Source: Anaerolineaceae bacterium
GTDB taxonomy: Bacteria > Chloroflexota > Anaerolineae > Anaerolineales > Anaerolineaceae
Length of the DNA stretch: 64,000 nt
Assembly (NCBI GenBank): GCA_016841525.1
Contig: JAENYZ010000002.1
Coordinates: 1 to 64,000, forward strand
Reading direction: 5' to 3'
Shown here: in pieces, positions 1-8,982 of the stretch
Numbering within the stretch: the stretch's first letter is position 1
Layout of the letters: each line of letters opens with the position of its first letter
Notes under the pieces: model-generated
Database searches by the model: none
The model's input: the letters and a program-made list of their open reading frames with translations, nothing else
What the model was told of the DNA's origin: nothing
Program-made: the position numbers and the translations under genes

Positions 1-44
1 GTCCTCTTTCATTTTACTCATCCTTCATATACGCTAAACATACT

Positions 45-108
45 AATGACGGATTAAGTGCTACCAACTACAAACTACCAGCTACCACCCACCAGCTACC
101 GCCCACCG
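45..108. repeat. Dispersed intergenic repeat (GGATTAAG + TACCAACTACC tract)
   Basis: The motif AATGACGGATTAAG is followed by degenerate tandem units of the type CTACCAACTA/CCAGCTACC. The same two-part arrangement recurs at about 13299-13358, 15228-15262 and 15366-15412, always between genes. It behaves like a family of non-coding dispersed repeats; no open reading frame or transposase accompanies it. Confidence 0.6.
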
Positions 109-403
109 ACATGCCAATGCTTTGGCTAATTTGATTCTTCGAATTAGCACATATGAACCCAGCATTATGAATCTCACCTTAAAAAATCATTAAGTAGCCC
201 TTGTAATGAATCGAGTCTTCCATTATAATGAGTACTGTTCGGTAAATAAATTTTGAAGCCCAGGGATGTAATTTATTGGTAAGCAAAGGGTTTTAAACAA
301 AAACTTCTTACATTATCGTGATAATCGAAGGGGACCGTTTTACGTTGGTATATTGCAAAATAGTGTCATCGACTAATTACACAAACGGCGTTTCTTGCTG
401 TCA

Positions 404-437
404 ACAGCCAGCCTGGTTATGGTCGGCTGTTTTTTTG
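404..437 (+). terminator. Rho-independent terminator
   Basis: The arms ACAGCCAGCC (404-413) and GGTCGGCTGT (421-430) pair over ten positions with one mismatch and one G-U pair around a seven-base loop, followed by a T run. It would end transcription coming from the left before the promoter region of the gene at 684. No gene in the window feeds it, so it belongs to an upstream gene or to a short non-coding transcript. Confidence 0.7.
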
Positions 438-683
438 TTAATTGGAGAGAATTGATCAATAAAATGGATTTCACCAGGATGAACACTTGTCTGAAGGGCA
501 ACCAGCCCAGTACAGGGGGAAAAACACAAGCTATTATTATTGCTCATCGCTGGCGGCGAAAGGAGGCTTTATAGGGGTAAATAAAGGGGAACAAAGGGAG
601 AGTCTTTCCCCGGGGATGCACTTTAACCCGGGAAACGAGGAGAATTTTATAAACAAACACAAGGATTATGGAGGAATAAAAAA

Positions 684-3600
684 ATGAAAGTTCATAATAG
701 ATTTATTAAAGCCTTTGGCGCACTGCTGATCGCCGCGCTGCTGTTTGGCGCGATGCCGGCGGGCGAGGTGAAGGCGCAGACGGGTCAGGATCTGTATGTA
801 GCAGAGTGGGGAACACCTGCAACAGCTTATGATCCTGCGAGTGGTGCACCGAGACCAATGGTTGTCTATGATGGCAGTCAATACCATATTTGGTATGGAT
901 TAGGTGATAATGCGCTGTACTACACGACATCAAGTGATCCGGCAAGTTTTGGAGCAGGGACATTGACAACCTTTAAAGATACATCAGAGTTAGTTTATCT
1001 ACCTTATGAGGTGGCCAGTCCGGCAATTGTGTATGAGGGTAGCACCTTTTATATGATTACCTATAAGACGGGCACAAATCTGGTGTTCTCGATCTATACC
1101 TCATCTGATGGCAACACTTGGACTTATAAGGGTGATGTCTACTCTGGTGAGGGATTAGGTACTCAGGGTACTGACTGGCGGAAAATCGACTCACCAGTTT
1201 TGGTGCCTGATGGTGGAACCTACAAATTGTATTTCCAGGTACCACACCCAACAACCGGCGCATACAATATTTTTATGGCTGAAACTGGTGCAACGACATT
1301 GGCTGATATTGCCGATTCTGATGATGACACTGATTTCACACTTGCCAATAGCAACAACCCAGTCTTAACTATTGGTTCAACAGGAGAGCCGGATGATCTC
1401 GGTGTGCAGCATCCTATGGTGGTTAAGGATGACGGGACTTATTACATGTGGTACACCGGTATTGGTACAGGTACTTATGCTTGGCGCTCGATCAATTTCG
1501 CTACTTCCCCGGATGGCATTACCTGGACGAAATCACCTGCTAACCCAATTATCAAGGAGCTGAATTCTCATGCCGAACCCACGGTTGTGAAAGTGGGAGA
1601 TGTGTGGCATTTGTGGCATGAATATAATGAGACCAGTATTCAATATGTATCAGCCTCTGGACCTTTTGAATTTCAGACTATCCAGTCTGCGATTGATGCA
1701 GCCAGCGTTGGCGACACGATCGAAGTAGGGCCTGGTGAATATGACGAAGATGTTATAGTGAATAAAAATATAACATTACAAGGCAAGAACGCACCTGATG
1801 GTGTCGATGCTGCAGTTATAAATGGCTTGCTATATGTTACTGCTGATGGCGCTACAGTCGAATCTCTCAAGGTCGTTCCAGGTAATGTGGAGGGTCAAAA
1901 AGCTGGTATCTCAATAACAGCCAGCAATGTAACAGTAACAGGTAACTACGTTGCCGATATGACTGGTGATGGATCAAAGTCAATTAAGGGTATTTATGTC
2001 TATAATGACAACTTACCGGCATTGACAAACATTGTTATAAGCGAAAACAAAGTTGAGAACATTAACAATAGTGCTTCATCAAGTGGATATGCAGGATCAA
2101 GCGGCATTATGCTGCAAGGTGTATTAGATGGCATCGACGTTTTAGATAATGTGATCCTGAACATAACATCTGAAGGTTGGGTGTATGGTATTGAAGTAAC
2201 ACCTACGAATACAACTGACGGTCTTGCTAATCCACCTGCAAATGTATTAATCGAAAACAATGAGATTAACTCGGTAAATCCTACCGGAACCGATGTTGCA
2301 CCTTACGCTGGTGTTGGATTTAGTATTGATGTGGCTGGGCCTGAAAATACGCCTGCTGATGCAAGTGAGGTAGTTCTTCGTTACAATAAGTTCCTCAATA
2401 CACCTCTTTCGGTAGTCAACAAAGATTCAGTCAATACATTAGACGCCAAAGCTAATTGGTTTGATGGGACTGAAGAACCTTCCAATACATATGGGCTTAT
2501 TGATTACAACCCATGGTGCTATACAGCAGATTGTTCAGAACTCTACGTAGCGGATGGTGGTTTGATTCAGGATGGCATTGATCTGGTTAAGAACAGCACG
2601 GTTTATGTAGGTCCTGGAACATATGCGGAAGAGATTGAAATTTATGAAGCAGTAAACCTTATTGGTCCAAATGCTGGTATCGATCCTAATACTGGTGTGC
2701 GTGAAGATGAGGCTATCATAACACCTGAAACAACTGAATCGTGGTTTAGTGTCTATATAGAAGCAGGAAATGTGTTGCTTGACGGCTTTACCATTGATGG
2801 CGAAGATACTATTGATTACGGCATATACGCAGCAAATTCAGACCCTGTTGGGCCGGTTACAATACAAAATAACCGAGTATTGCACATTGAATATTATAGT
2901 TTTCTTGGATATGTTGAGAATGCTGTTTCATCAGGAAATGTCGTACAGAACAATTTGTTTCAATATTGTGGTGAAAGAGCTATTTTGCCATTGTGGAACT
3001 ATTATGCCAATGTTCTTAATAACACAATCAAGGACACATCTATTGGCATATATTCAGAAAATACATCCAAACCTTCGGGTGTGATACCGGTTGTTTGGGC
3101 TAACAATACTATCGAAGCTACCCGATCAGGTATTTGGTATAACCTTGCATATGGTAATGCCACCTCACTGCAAATTAAGGAAAACACAATCACTGCAATC
3201 GATGATACAGAAGGAACACGTTTTGACGGCATTTGGCTGACCTCATTGGGCGGTAGTGTTGATCCTGAAATTGCAGATAATGTGATTATCGGTGATGACA
3301 TTACACAATTGGTTACAGGGTACCATTTATGGAACGATACGACGACAGCGACCGATGGAATAAAGATTTCTGGAGGTAGTGTCAGTGATGCAGATTATGG
3401 TATCTGGGCAAATAACTGGGATGGTTATCCTACATCTGGTGGTAGTGAAGCAGGACCAACTACGGCTAAAATTGAAGACATTGAAATAAGTGATTCCAGA
3501 ATTGCTGGTCTTTATATTAAGGATAACCCTCTAGAGGCGGATGGCGACGAAGTAATTGCTTCAATTTTCACGAGTGAGCTGACAAATAATGTCACAGGGA

Positions 3601-6263
3601 TACTTGTTGAAGGCGATGATGCCCATGCATCTGGTGACCATAACAAAATTGTTGGTTCAACGACGGATGTTGAGAGTTCGGCGATCGTTACACTTGATTT
3701 TGAAGAAAACTATTGGGGCTCACCATGTGGACCGGTTGTAATTGGTGATGTGGATTACATTCCATGGTTTGCTGATGAGGCGATGTTAATTCCCCGCACG
3801 GAAAATGTCTCTGGCACTTTCACCCTTACAACAGCGATGACCTCAATAGAAAAGAATGCCATCATCGAATGTGCGGAACCCAATACAGTGTTTACATTTG
3901 AGGTTGGAACTGAAGCACATGCAGGTGGTATCATCGTTAATAACGATTACCTGACCTTCAATCTTAATGGTGCCGAAATTGGTTCAGCGTCACCTGCCTT
4001 TACTATCAATGGTGACTACATTGTTATCAACGGGCCTGGCACCTTGGATGGTGGTGGAAGTTCAGATCATGCCATCGTCGTCGATGATGGGGTGATTGAC
4101 TTCACCCTCGACACGGTAGAGATTCTAAATTGGGCAGACGGCCTTCATTTCAACGGTGTCATCACAGACACGGTCATTGTGGATAATTTCATCCATGACA
4201 ATACCGGCGATGCAGTCTACTTCGGTGCACAACCTGTCGCCCAAACCGGAGATAGCTTCTACATCCAGGGGAATATGTTCAAGGACAACGTTGGTGTAGG
4301 CGTCAATAATGCTGGCACAACAGCCGATGTTAATGCAGAATATAACTCCTGGGGTGATTATTCAGGATCTGCTGCCCCAGATGGTGACGGCAGCACGAAC
4401 GCAGGTACCGATCCCATCACCCACGTGGAAGTATTTATCGAATCCACCAACCCTGATGTTGACAACTGGTCGCGCCAGGTGTTTGTGGGCGAACAGATCA
4501 CCTACGAGGTGACTGCAGACTTACGTCAAGTAATGGGTGCAGATTTTGTTCTGGAATTCCCCACAAACCTCTCTGTTGCATCTCACACAGTAGGTACCGT
4601 GTTTGATGAGAATTATGTGACGATAACCGGAAACGAAATCCACTTTGAAGCTTATCAGAAGCAAACTGAAGTTGGCGGCGTTACTATTCCTGCAGAACCT
4701 GTCGCTGATGGGCAAGGATATTTGTTGTTTACCGTTACCTTTGACGCTGACACTGTTGGCAAGGACCTGCCGCTCAACTTTGACGAAACGACGGATAACT
4801 TCAGCATGTCCCCGGGCTACGGCCCCTCATTAAATATTTATGCCGATGAGCTGGTGGATGCCACATTGGATGTAATCGACCGACCGACATTGGCAATTAC
4901 TGGTCTTGAAGACCCACTATACGCAGGTGTGATGAGCCAAGAGATCACACTAGAAACATGCAATCCACTAACAGGCGGTGATTGGACAGAATCTGTAGCA
5001 GCACCCATCGAACCTGATACAATTGGTTGGGTCCGGATTGAGGGTATCGACCTTGATGAAATTGCCAGCTTGCAGTTCCTTTATGATGGGGTTTGGTATG
5101 ACTTTTCTGTTCAGGATCAATACGGCGGAACAGCCGTTCAACAAGACGGGGTCGATGTCATCGCCAGATTTGGGAATTACAATTTTGGCCTTGAAATCCC
5201 GGTTGATTGGTGTGATATCGATAAGTTCCGGGTGACCTTTATCAATCCAGGTAGCTATGACGTCACAGTCTCAATTTATGACATGATGGATACGCCATTT
5301 GATGGTATTGATCTAAATGATATCTTACTTGTAGAGACTTCTGTTGTCATCACGGTAGAAGCAGGTGATTTTGAAGGCGTTGGCACCATTTCGATGCAAG
5401 GGCGCACAGAACGTTTGGGCGTACCGGTTACTCTGTTGTCTGATTGGTATACAGATGCCCTTTTCTATTCAACGAGCACGATCAGCGATAACCTTCGGGT
5501 TACAACCAGCGGCGGTTTATACACCTTTACGACAAATCAACCCCGCTACTTAAATGTGACCGCTGACTTAGAAAAATTCATTTGGGTTGATGGTAGTAGC
5601 CCCTATGAGATTGCAACCATTGAACTTAAGGGTGGGAACGCCAAATGGGTTGATGACAATACCATTGATCTTGATGATGCTTCTATTGTTGGCGCAAACT
5701 ATGGGAAGCTACCTTCCGATCCTCTTTATAACGAAAATGCGGATGTCAACTTTGACGGCAAGGTCAGTATCCAAGACCTGGCGCTGGTCGGCGGCAACTA
5801 TGACCTGACGTCAGAAGTGGCTTATGCTGCCTGGTCACCGCAAGCTGATGAGACCGTTCCCGGATTAGATGGGGTCTCACCTGCTGAAGGTCCAGTGGTT
5901 TTAGGGGCTGAAGAACCATTCGTATGGATCGTTGATGCCTCTGATGCGGGTGATAACCTGTATGAGCTGGAGGTCGATCACAGCATGGAAGGAACAATAC
6001 CTGAATTTAGTGTTTATGCTAATGAAGGTAATCCTTATGGTACGCTTGCAGAAAAAGCTGAATTCGAATCCAACGGGGTTTACGTAACCTATATTGCAGC
6101 AGACCAAATGTGGATCATCAACTTTGGTGAGACAATCACAGATGCGTTTGTTGACAATGGCGGCATTACCTTCTATGTGGTGTTGAAGGACAGAAATGGG
6201 AACCAATTTGGCACCATGTCTGGAACCACATCTGAAAACACATTTGTGTACACTTTTGAGTAG
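684..6263 (+). CDS. Giant secreted protein: propeller, beta-helices, cohesin-like and dockerin modules
   Basis: This 1859-residue protein begins with a Sec signal peptide (about 1-32, ending near VKAQ). Residues 35-325 show repeated motifs of the kind PMVVYDG..YHIWY and HPMVVKDDGTYYMWYTG, typical of five-bladed glycosidase-like propellers (GH43/GH130-like). At about 328, 619 and 1043 new parallel beta-helix segments begin (IQSAIDAASVGDTIEVGPG..Y is a classic cap). A cohesin-like domain spans about 1245-1400. A carboxypeptidase-regulatory-like module ending in QPRYLNV precedes a type I dockerin at about 1650-1712, with two calcium-loop segments including ADVNFDGKVSIQDL. A beta-rich C-terminal domain follows. 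The start is fixed by GGAGG at 670-674. I infer a cell-surface glycan-binding or glycan-cleaving scaffold component; catalytic residues were not assigned. Carrying both a cohesin and a dockerin is unusual and could allow chain assembly with neighbouring proteins. Confidence 0.9.
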   Translation: MKVHNRFIKAFGALLIAALLFGAMPAGEVKAQTGQDLYVAEWGTPATAYDPASGAPRPMVVYDGSQYHIWYGLGDNALYYTTSSDPASFGAGTLTTFKDTSELVYLPYEVASPAIVYEGSTFYMITYKTGTNLVFSIYTSSDGNTWTYKGDVYSGEGLGTQGTDWRKIDSPVLVPDGGTYKLYFQVPHPTTGAYNIFMAETGATTLADIADSDDDTDFTLANSNNPVLTIGSTGEPDDLGVQHPMVVKDDGTYYMWYTGIGTGTYAWRSINFATSPDGITWTKSPANPIIKELNSHAEPTVVKVGDVWHLWHEYNETSIQYVSASGPFEFQTIQSAIDAASVGDTIEVGPGEYDEDVIVNKNITLQGKNAPDGVDAAVINGLLYVTADGATVESLKVVPGNVEGQKAGISITASNVTVTGNYVADMTGDGSKSIKGIYVYNDNLPALTNIVISENKVENINNSASSSGYAGSSGIMLQGVLDGIDVLDNVILNITSEGWVYGIEVTPTNTTDGLANPPANVLIENNEINSVNPTGTDVAPYAGVGFSIDVAGPENTPADASEVVLRYNKFLNTPLSVVNKDSVNTLDAKANWFDGTEEPSNTYGLIDYNPWCYTADCSELYVADGGLIQDGIDLVKNSTVYVGPGTYAEEIEIYEAVNLIGPNAGIDPNTGVREDEAIITPETTESWFSVYIEAGNVLLDGFTIDGEDTIDYGIYAANSDPVGPVTIQNNRVLHIEYYSFLGYVENAVSSGNVVQNNLFQYCGERAILPLWNYYANVLNNTIKDTSIGIYSENTSKPSGVIPVVWANNTIEATRSGIWYNLAYGNATSLQIKENTITAIDDTEGTRFDGIWLTSLGGSVDPEIADNVIIGDDITQLVTGYHLWNDTTTATDGIKISGGSVSDADYGIWANNWDGYPTSGGSEAGPTTAKIEDIEISDSRIAGLYIKDNPLEADGDEVIASIFTSELTNNVTGILVEGDDAHASGDHNKIVGSTTDVESSAIVTLDFEENYWGSPCGPVVIGDVDYIPWFADEAMLIPRTENVSGTFTLTTAMTSIEKNAIIECAEPNTVFTFEVGTEAHAGGIIVNNDYLTFNLNGAEIGSASPAFTINGDYIVINGPGTLDGGGSSDHAIVVDDGVIDFTLDTVEILNWADGLHFNGVITDTVIVDNFIHDNTGDAVYFGAQPVAQTGDSFYIQGNMFKDNVGVGVNNAGTTADVNAEYNSWGDYSGSAAPDGDGSTNAGTDPITHVEVFIESTNPDVDNWSRQVFVGEQITYEVTADLRQVMGADFVLEFPTNLSVASHTVGTVFDENYVTITGNEIHFEAYQKQTEVGGVTIPAEPVADGQGYLLFTVTFDADTVGKDLPLNFDETTDNFSMSPGYGPSLNIYADELVDATLDVIDRPTLAITGLEDPLYAGVMSQEITLETCNPLTGGDWTESVAAPIEPDTIGWVRIEGIDLDEIASLQFLYDGVWYDFSVQDQYGGTAVQQDGVDVIARFGNYNFGLEIPVDWCDIDKFRVTFINPGSYDVTVSIYDMMDTPFDGIDLNDILLVETSVVITVEAGDFEGVGTISMQGRTERLGVPVTLLSDWYTDALFYSTSTISDNLRVTTSGGLYTFTTNQPRYLNVTADLEKFIWVDGSSPYEIATIELKGGNAKWVDDNTIDLDDASIVGANYGKLPSDPLYNENADVNFDGKVSIQDLALVGGNYDLTSEVAYAAWSPQADETVPGLDGVSPAEGPVVLGAEEPFVWIVDASDAGDNLYELEVDHSMEGTIPEFSVYANEGNPYGTLAEKAEFESNGVYVTYIAADQMWIINFGETITDAFVDNGGITFYVVLKDRNGNQFGTMSGTTSENTFVYTFE

Positions 6264-6286
6264 ATGTAATTGAAACTTCACTAGTT

Positions 6287-6316
6287 TGCAGGCTGGGACA
6301 ATTGTCCCAGCCTGCA
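6287..6316. terminator. Perfect 30-bp palindrome after the giant gene
   Basis: TGCAGGCTGGGACAA is followed directly by its exact reverse complement. It lies 24 bases after the stop codon at 6263 and about 100 bases before the next gene. There is no T run on either side, so it is either an intrinsic terminator of weak type, an mRNA-stabilising hairpin or a symmetric protein-binding site. Terminator/processing hairpin is the simplest reading given its position. Confidence 0.55.
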
Positions 6317-6416
6317 GTAACCATTTTACTAACAAGGCCTTTCTTTATTAGGTATGATTAGCAAAATTGAGACCAATACCAAGCACTATTTTACAAGTAA
6401 TTATTGAGGACCTTTT

Positions 6417-6959
6417 ATGAAAAAGACCATCAAGATTTTATTGTTTATTGGATTAGGGCTTTTACTTTTTGCCCTACCGATGGCTGCTCGTTCCCAGGCT
6501 GAAACGATCGTCAGTGTGAATCCCCTCACGAGCAATGTGCAACCAGGGGATTCCTTCTCAGTGGATATTTGGGTGGAAAACGTCACAGATTTATACGGGT
6601 TTGATGTTACCCTACTTTTTAACCCTGCCCATTTACAGGTGGACAGCTTGGATTTAGGCGATTTTTTGAGTTCTGGTTTGGGTGGGGAAGATTTAGATAA
6701 CACTACAGGCATTATTAATTACTATAATACACAGATGTCTCCCTCAGTGCCAAAATCCGGGTCTGGAACCCTTTTTACGGTAAATTTTACAGCTCTAACA
6801 ACTGAAGTAACCACGTCTATCGATATTGATGATTCATTAACAGAATTGGTCGAATATGATACGTACCAATTAATTCCCTTTACAGCCCAGGATGGGTCGG
6901 TGGTGATTGGAGCTGGTTCATCCAAAATTTTGTTGTATTTGCCTTTGATTGTAAAATAG
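6417..6959 (+). CDS. Secreted single-cohesin protein with YLPLIVK tail
   Basis: This 180-residue protein has a signal peptide (about 1-28) and a single cohesin-like domain at about 30-165, recognised by the strand order and motifs such as FSVDIWVENVTDLYGFDV and LLFNPAHLQV. It lacks a dockerin or transmembrane anchor. Instead the chain ends in LLYLPLIVK, a short hydrophobic tail that recurs in other secreted proteins of this window. The start follows GAGGA at 6406-6410. It stands first in a run of cohesin genes on the same strand. Cohesins bind dockerins in cellulosomes; here the likely partners are the dockerins at about 5630-5820 and 7760-7960, which is inference. Confidence 0.85.
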   Translation: MKKTIKILLFIGLGLLLFALPMAARSQAETIVSVNPLTSNVQPGDSFSVDIWVENVTDLYGFDVTLLFNPAHLQVDSLDLGDFLSSGLGGEDLDNTTGIINYYNTQMSPSVPKSGSGTLFTVNFTALTTEVTTSIDIDDSLTELVEYDTYQLIPFTAQDGSVVIGAGSSKILLYLPLIVK

Positions 6960-6971
6960 AGAAATTTGTTG

Positions 6972-7967
6972 ATGAAAAAGTTTCTGAGGACGTTTGGATT
7001 ATTTTCTCTAGTACTCGCTATTATCTTACTTAGCTTGTCTATGGTGCATGCCCAGGATGAAACTACCGTTTCTTTTTTTCCAACAGATTCTACAATTGTT
7101 ATTAATGGGACAAATCTTAGCGAGGTTGAAATTAATATTACCGACGGTGTCAATGTAAATGCCCTGGAAATCGAATTGACGTATGACCCTGCTTTGCTGA
7201 ACCTCGAAGAAGTGGTATTAGGAGATTATCTAAAAAATTTAAGAAAGTTGGTTGAGATTGATAATGACGGTTATTATCGTCTTGTTGTTTACCAGGTTGC
7301 ATCCCCTGGGGTTTATGGTGATGGCACCCTCTTGCAGCTCAACTTTAGCGGCCTTGCTCCCGGAGTGTCAGCGATAAACATTGAGTATGTTAGGCTATCA
7401 ACGCCGGAGGGTAACTCCTCTTATCCGCCTGTCAATAATGGGACTATCACAACCGCCTATGACCCAGGACCCCTTGATAAAATTCCAGCCAGTGGCGAAA
7501 TTGAATTAGAAAGGCAGTCTGATCGGGGTGGAATCCCAATTACACTCACAGATGGTGCGATGTACTTAATTGGTCCTTATACCACTTTGAGTTTGTCGCA
7601 ACCTGGGACAAATTTGTATTTTGGTGAGGTGGTCCTCGACACCTATTTAATCACCACCCAGCAGCCCCGATATTTAAATTTAGATTCTTCGGTGAATAAG
7701 ACCTTCACTGTGTCAGTTGCTGAGACAACGATCAATCCTTTGGAATTAAAGATTGGCAATCCAGAATGGTCAGATAATGTGATTGATTTGAATGATCTTA
7801 ACCTGGTTGATGATTGGTTTGACAGGACTACAGAAGATTTGGATCCAGGTGAAGAACTGGACGCCGATGTAAATTTTGATGGACTGGTCAACGTTCAGGA
7901 TTTAGCAATTGTTGCGGGAAGATTTGGTTTAACCTCGATGGATGTTTATGCGGACTGGATCCCCTGA
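6972..7967 (+). CDS. Secreted cohesin plus dockerin protein
   Basis: This protein (331 residues from the ATG at 6972; a TTG six bases earlier is possible) has a signal peptide to about residue 28. A cohesin-like domain at about 33-165 contains VNALEIELTYDPALLNL. A carboxypeptidase-regulatory-like module at about 180-250 ends in TTQQPRYLNL. A type I dockerin at about 260-328 has two calcium-loop segments (NVIDLNDLNLVDDWF and ADVNFDGLVNVQDL). The module-plus-dockerin architecture matches the C-terminal part of the 1859-residue protein at 684, so the two share an ancestor. With one cohesin and one dockerin it could act as an adaptor linking two partners. It starts only 12 bases after the previous stop, consistent with an operon. 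Confidence 0.85.
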   Translation: MKKFLRTFGLFSLVLAIILLSLSMVHAQDETTVSFFPTDSTIVINGTNLSEVEINITDGVNVNALEIELTYDPALLNLEEVVLGDYLKNLRKLVEIDNDGYYRLVVYQVASPGVYGDGTLLQLNFSGLAPGVSAINIEYVRLSTPEGNSSYPPVNNGTITTAYDPGPLDKIPASGEIELERQSDRGGIPITLTDGAMYLIGPYTTLSLSQPGTNLYFGEVVLDTYLITTQQPRYLNLDSSVNKTFTVSVAETTINPLELKIGNPEWSDNVIDLNDLNLVDDWFDRTTEDLDPGEELDADVNFDGLVNVQDLAIVAGRFGLTSMDVYADWIP

Positions 7968-8007
7968 GTACGGTAGACGGTATTTTTGAATTGGTAGAAT
8001 ATACAGG

Positions 8008-8982
8008 ATGAAGCAATGGTGGAAAACCTTTCAAGTGATTTTGGTCCTGGTCGCAGCCCTGGTCTGGCTGTCACCTGCCCACGCACAAACCGGGTTCCAG
8101 CTGGCGGTCAGCCCCTTGCTGACAGAGGTCCCGATTGGCACCGACTTCACCTTGGAATTGAACGTGGAAGAAGGGCTTGATTTGAACGCTTTTGATGTGA
8201 CCCTGGTGTATGATCCCGAAGTTCTGCGCCTGGTGGATTGGGCGTACGGGGATTATTTCACCAACCTGGCGTCGATGAGCGTGATTAATCAGCCCGGGGA
8301 ACTGCGGGTGGCAGCCACACAGGTGGCATCCGCCCCGGTTTCGGGTGATGGGCTCTTGCTCACCTTGAACTTTAATGCCAAAACCGATGGCTTTTCACCG
8401 GTGGATATCACCCGGGCGGAATTTGCTGATTCGGATGGGAACAAGCTGGAACCAGAAGTGGTCCATGGGCAGGTTTTGGTAACGCTGGCGCCGACTTATA
8501 CCCCTACAGCGACGTTGACACCCACCAGGACGTCGACGCTTACGCCGACAGTCACTGCCACGGGGACGAGGACAGGTACCCCAACATCGACCTTGGCCCA
8601 GACGGAAACGGCCGAAGTCTTTACACAGACGCCAACATCAGCTTTCACTGAGACCCCATCTGGACAAACCGGAACTGCCTTGACCCGGACTGCAACAGGG
8701 ACGGCACTGGCGGGAACGGCTGACAGCAGACTGACACCAACCATCACCAGGTCCCCATGGCCGGTTTTGGAAGCGTCTGTAACAAATATACCGCAGACAT
8801 CGGTCACGCCGATGAGCGTCAACGATGAACCCCTGCCCACGCAGGATCTGGATCAAAGTTCACGAAATTTATTGAACGGGTTGCTGTGGGGCATGTTGAT
8901 TGCCGCGGTGATCATATTAATCGTGTTGATCGTTTTAATTATTCGAAGAGTGACTGAAGAAGAAGAGGATTTATTGTTATGA
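8008..8982 (+). CDS. Membrane-anchored cohesin protein with Thr/Pro stalk
   Basis: This 324-residue protein has a signal peptide (1-27), a cohesin-like domain at about 30-160 (LNAFDVTLVYDPEVLRLVDW), a long Thr/Pro/Ser-rich linker at about 162-285 built of TPT-like units, and one transmembrane helix at about 289-312. It ends in a short cytoplasmic tail with RR then four Glu. The order is that of an anchoring scaffoldin: cohesin outside on a stalk, fixed in the membrane. Its stop overlaps the start of the next gene by four bases, so the two are translationally coupled. It is predicted to hold dockerin-bearing proteins such as those encoded at 684 and 6972 on the cell surface (inference). Confidence 0.87.
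   Translation: MKQWWKTFQVILVLVAALVWLSPAHAQTGFQLAVSPLLTEVPIGTDFTLELNVEEGLDLNAFDVTLVYDPEVLRLVDWAYGDYFTNLASMSVINQPGELRVAATQVASAPVSGDGLLLTLNFNAKTDGFSPVDITRAEFADSDGNKLEPEVVHGQVLVTLAPTYTPTATLTPTRTSTLTPTVTATGTRTGTPTSTLAQTETAEVFTQTPTSAFTETPSGQTGTALTRTATGTALAGTADSRLTPTITRSPWPVLEASVTNIPQTSVTPMSVNDEPLPTQDLDQSSRNLLNGLLWGMLIAAVIILIVLIVLIIRRVTEEEEDLLL

Larger units (their letters stand above)
1..683. other. Gene-free stretch upstream of the giant surface protein
   Basis: No convincing gene is visible here. The stretch holds a dispersed TACCA-type repeat near its left edge (45-108), a possible paired segment (CCGTTT near 334 and AAACGG near 384) leading into a rho-independent terminator at 404-437, and a leader of about 240 bases before the gene at 684. 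The leader is rich in GGGG/AAAGG runs and ends in GGAGG at 670-674, ten bases before the ATG. I could not match it to a known riboswitch. A 66-codon frame at 487-687 covers this leader but has no protein-like character. Confidence 0.5.

Noticed and set aside
480-683. A known riboswitch in the leader of the giant surface gene
   Set aside because: I compared it by eye to cyclic-di-GMP, cobalamin and similar motifs and found no matching conserved core.
487-687. A 66-codon frame in the leader of the gene at 684
   Set aside because: It runs through the ribosome-binding site and purine-rich leader, and has no domain or signal peptide.
8496-8840. A 114-codon minus-strand frame opposite the Thr/Pro stalk of the gene at 8008
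   Set aside because: It is the complement of a low-complexity ACN/CCN-rich stalk and yields a Val/Gly-rich sequence. The plus-strand protein has signal peptide, cohesin, stalk and anchor.
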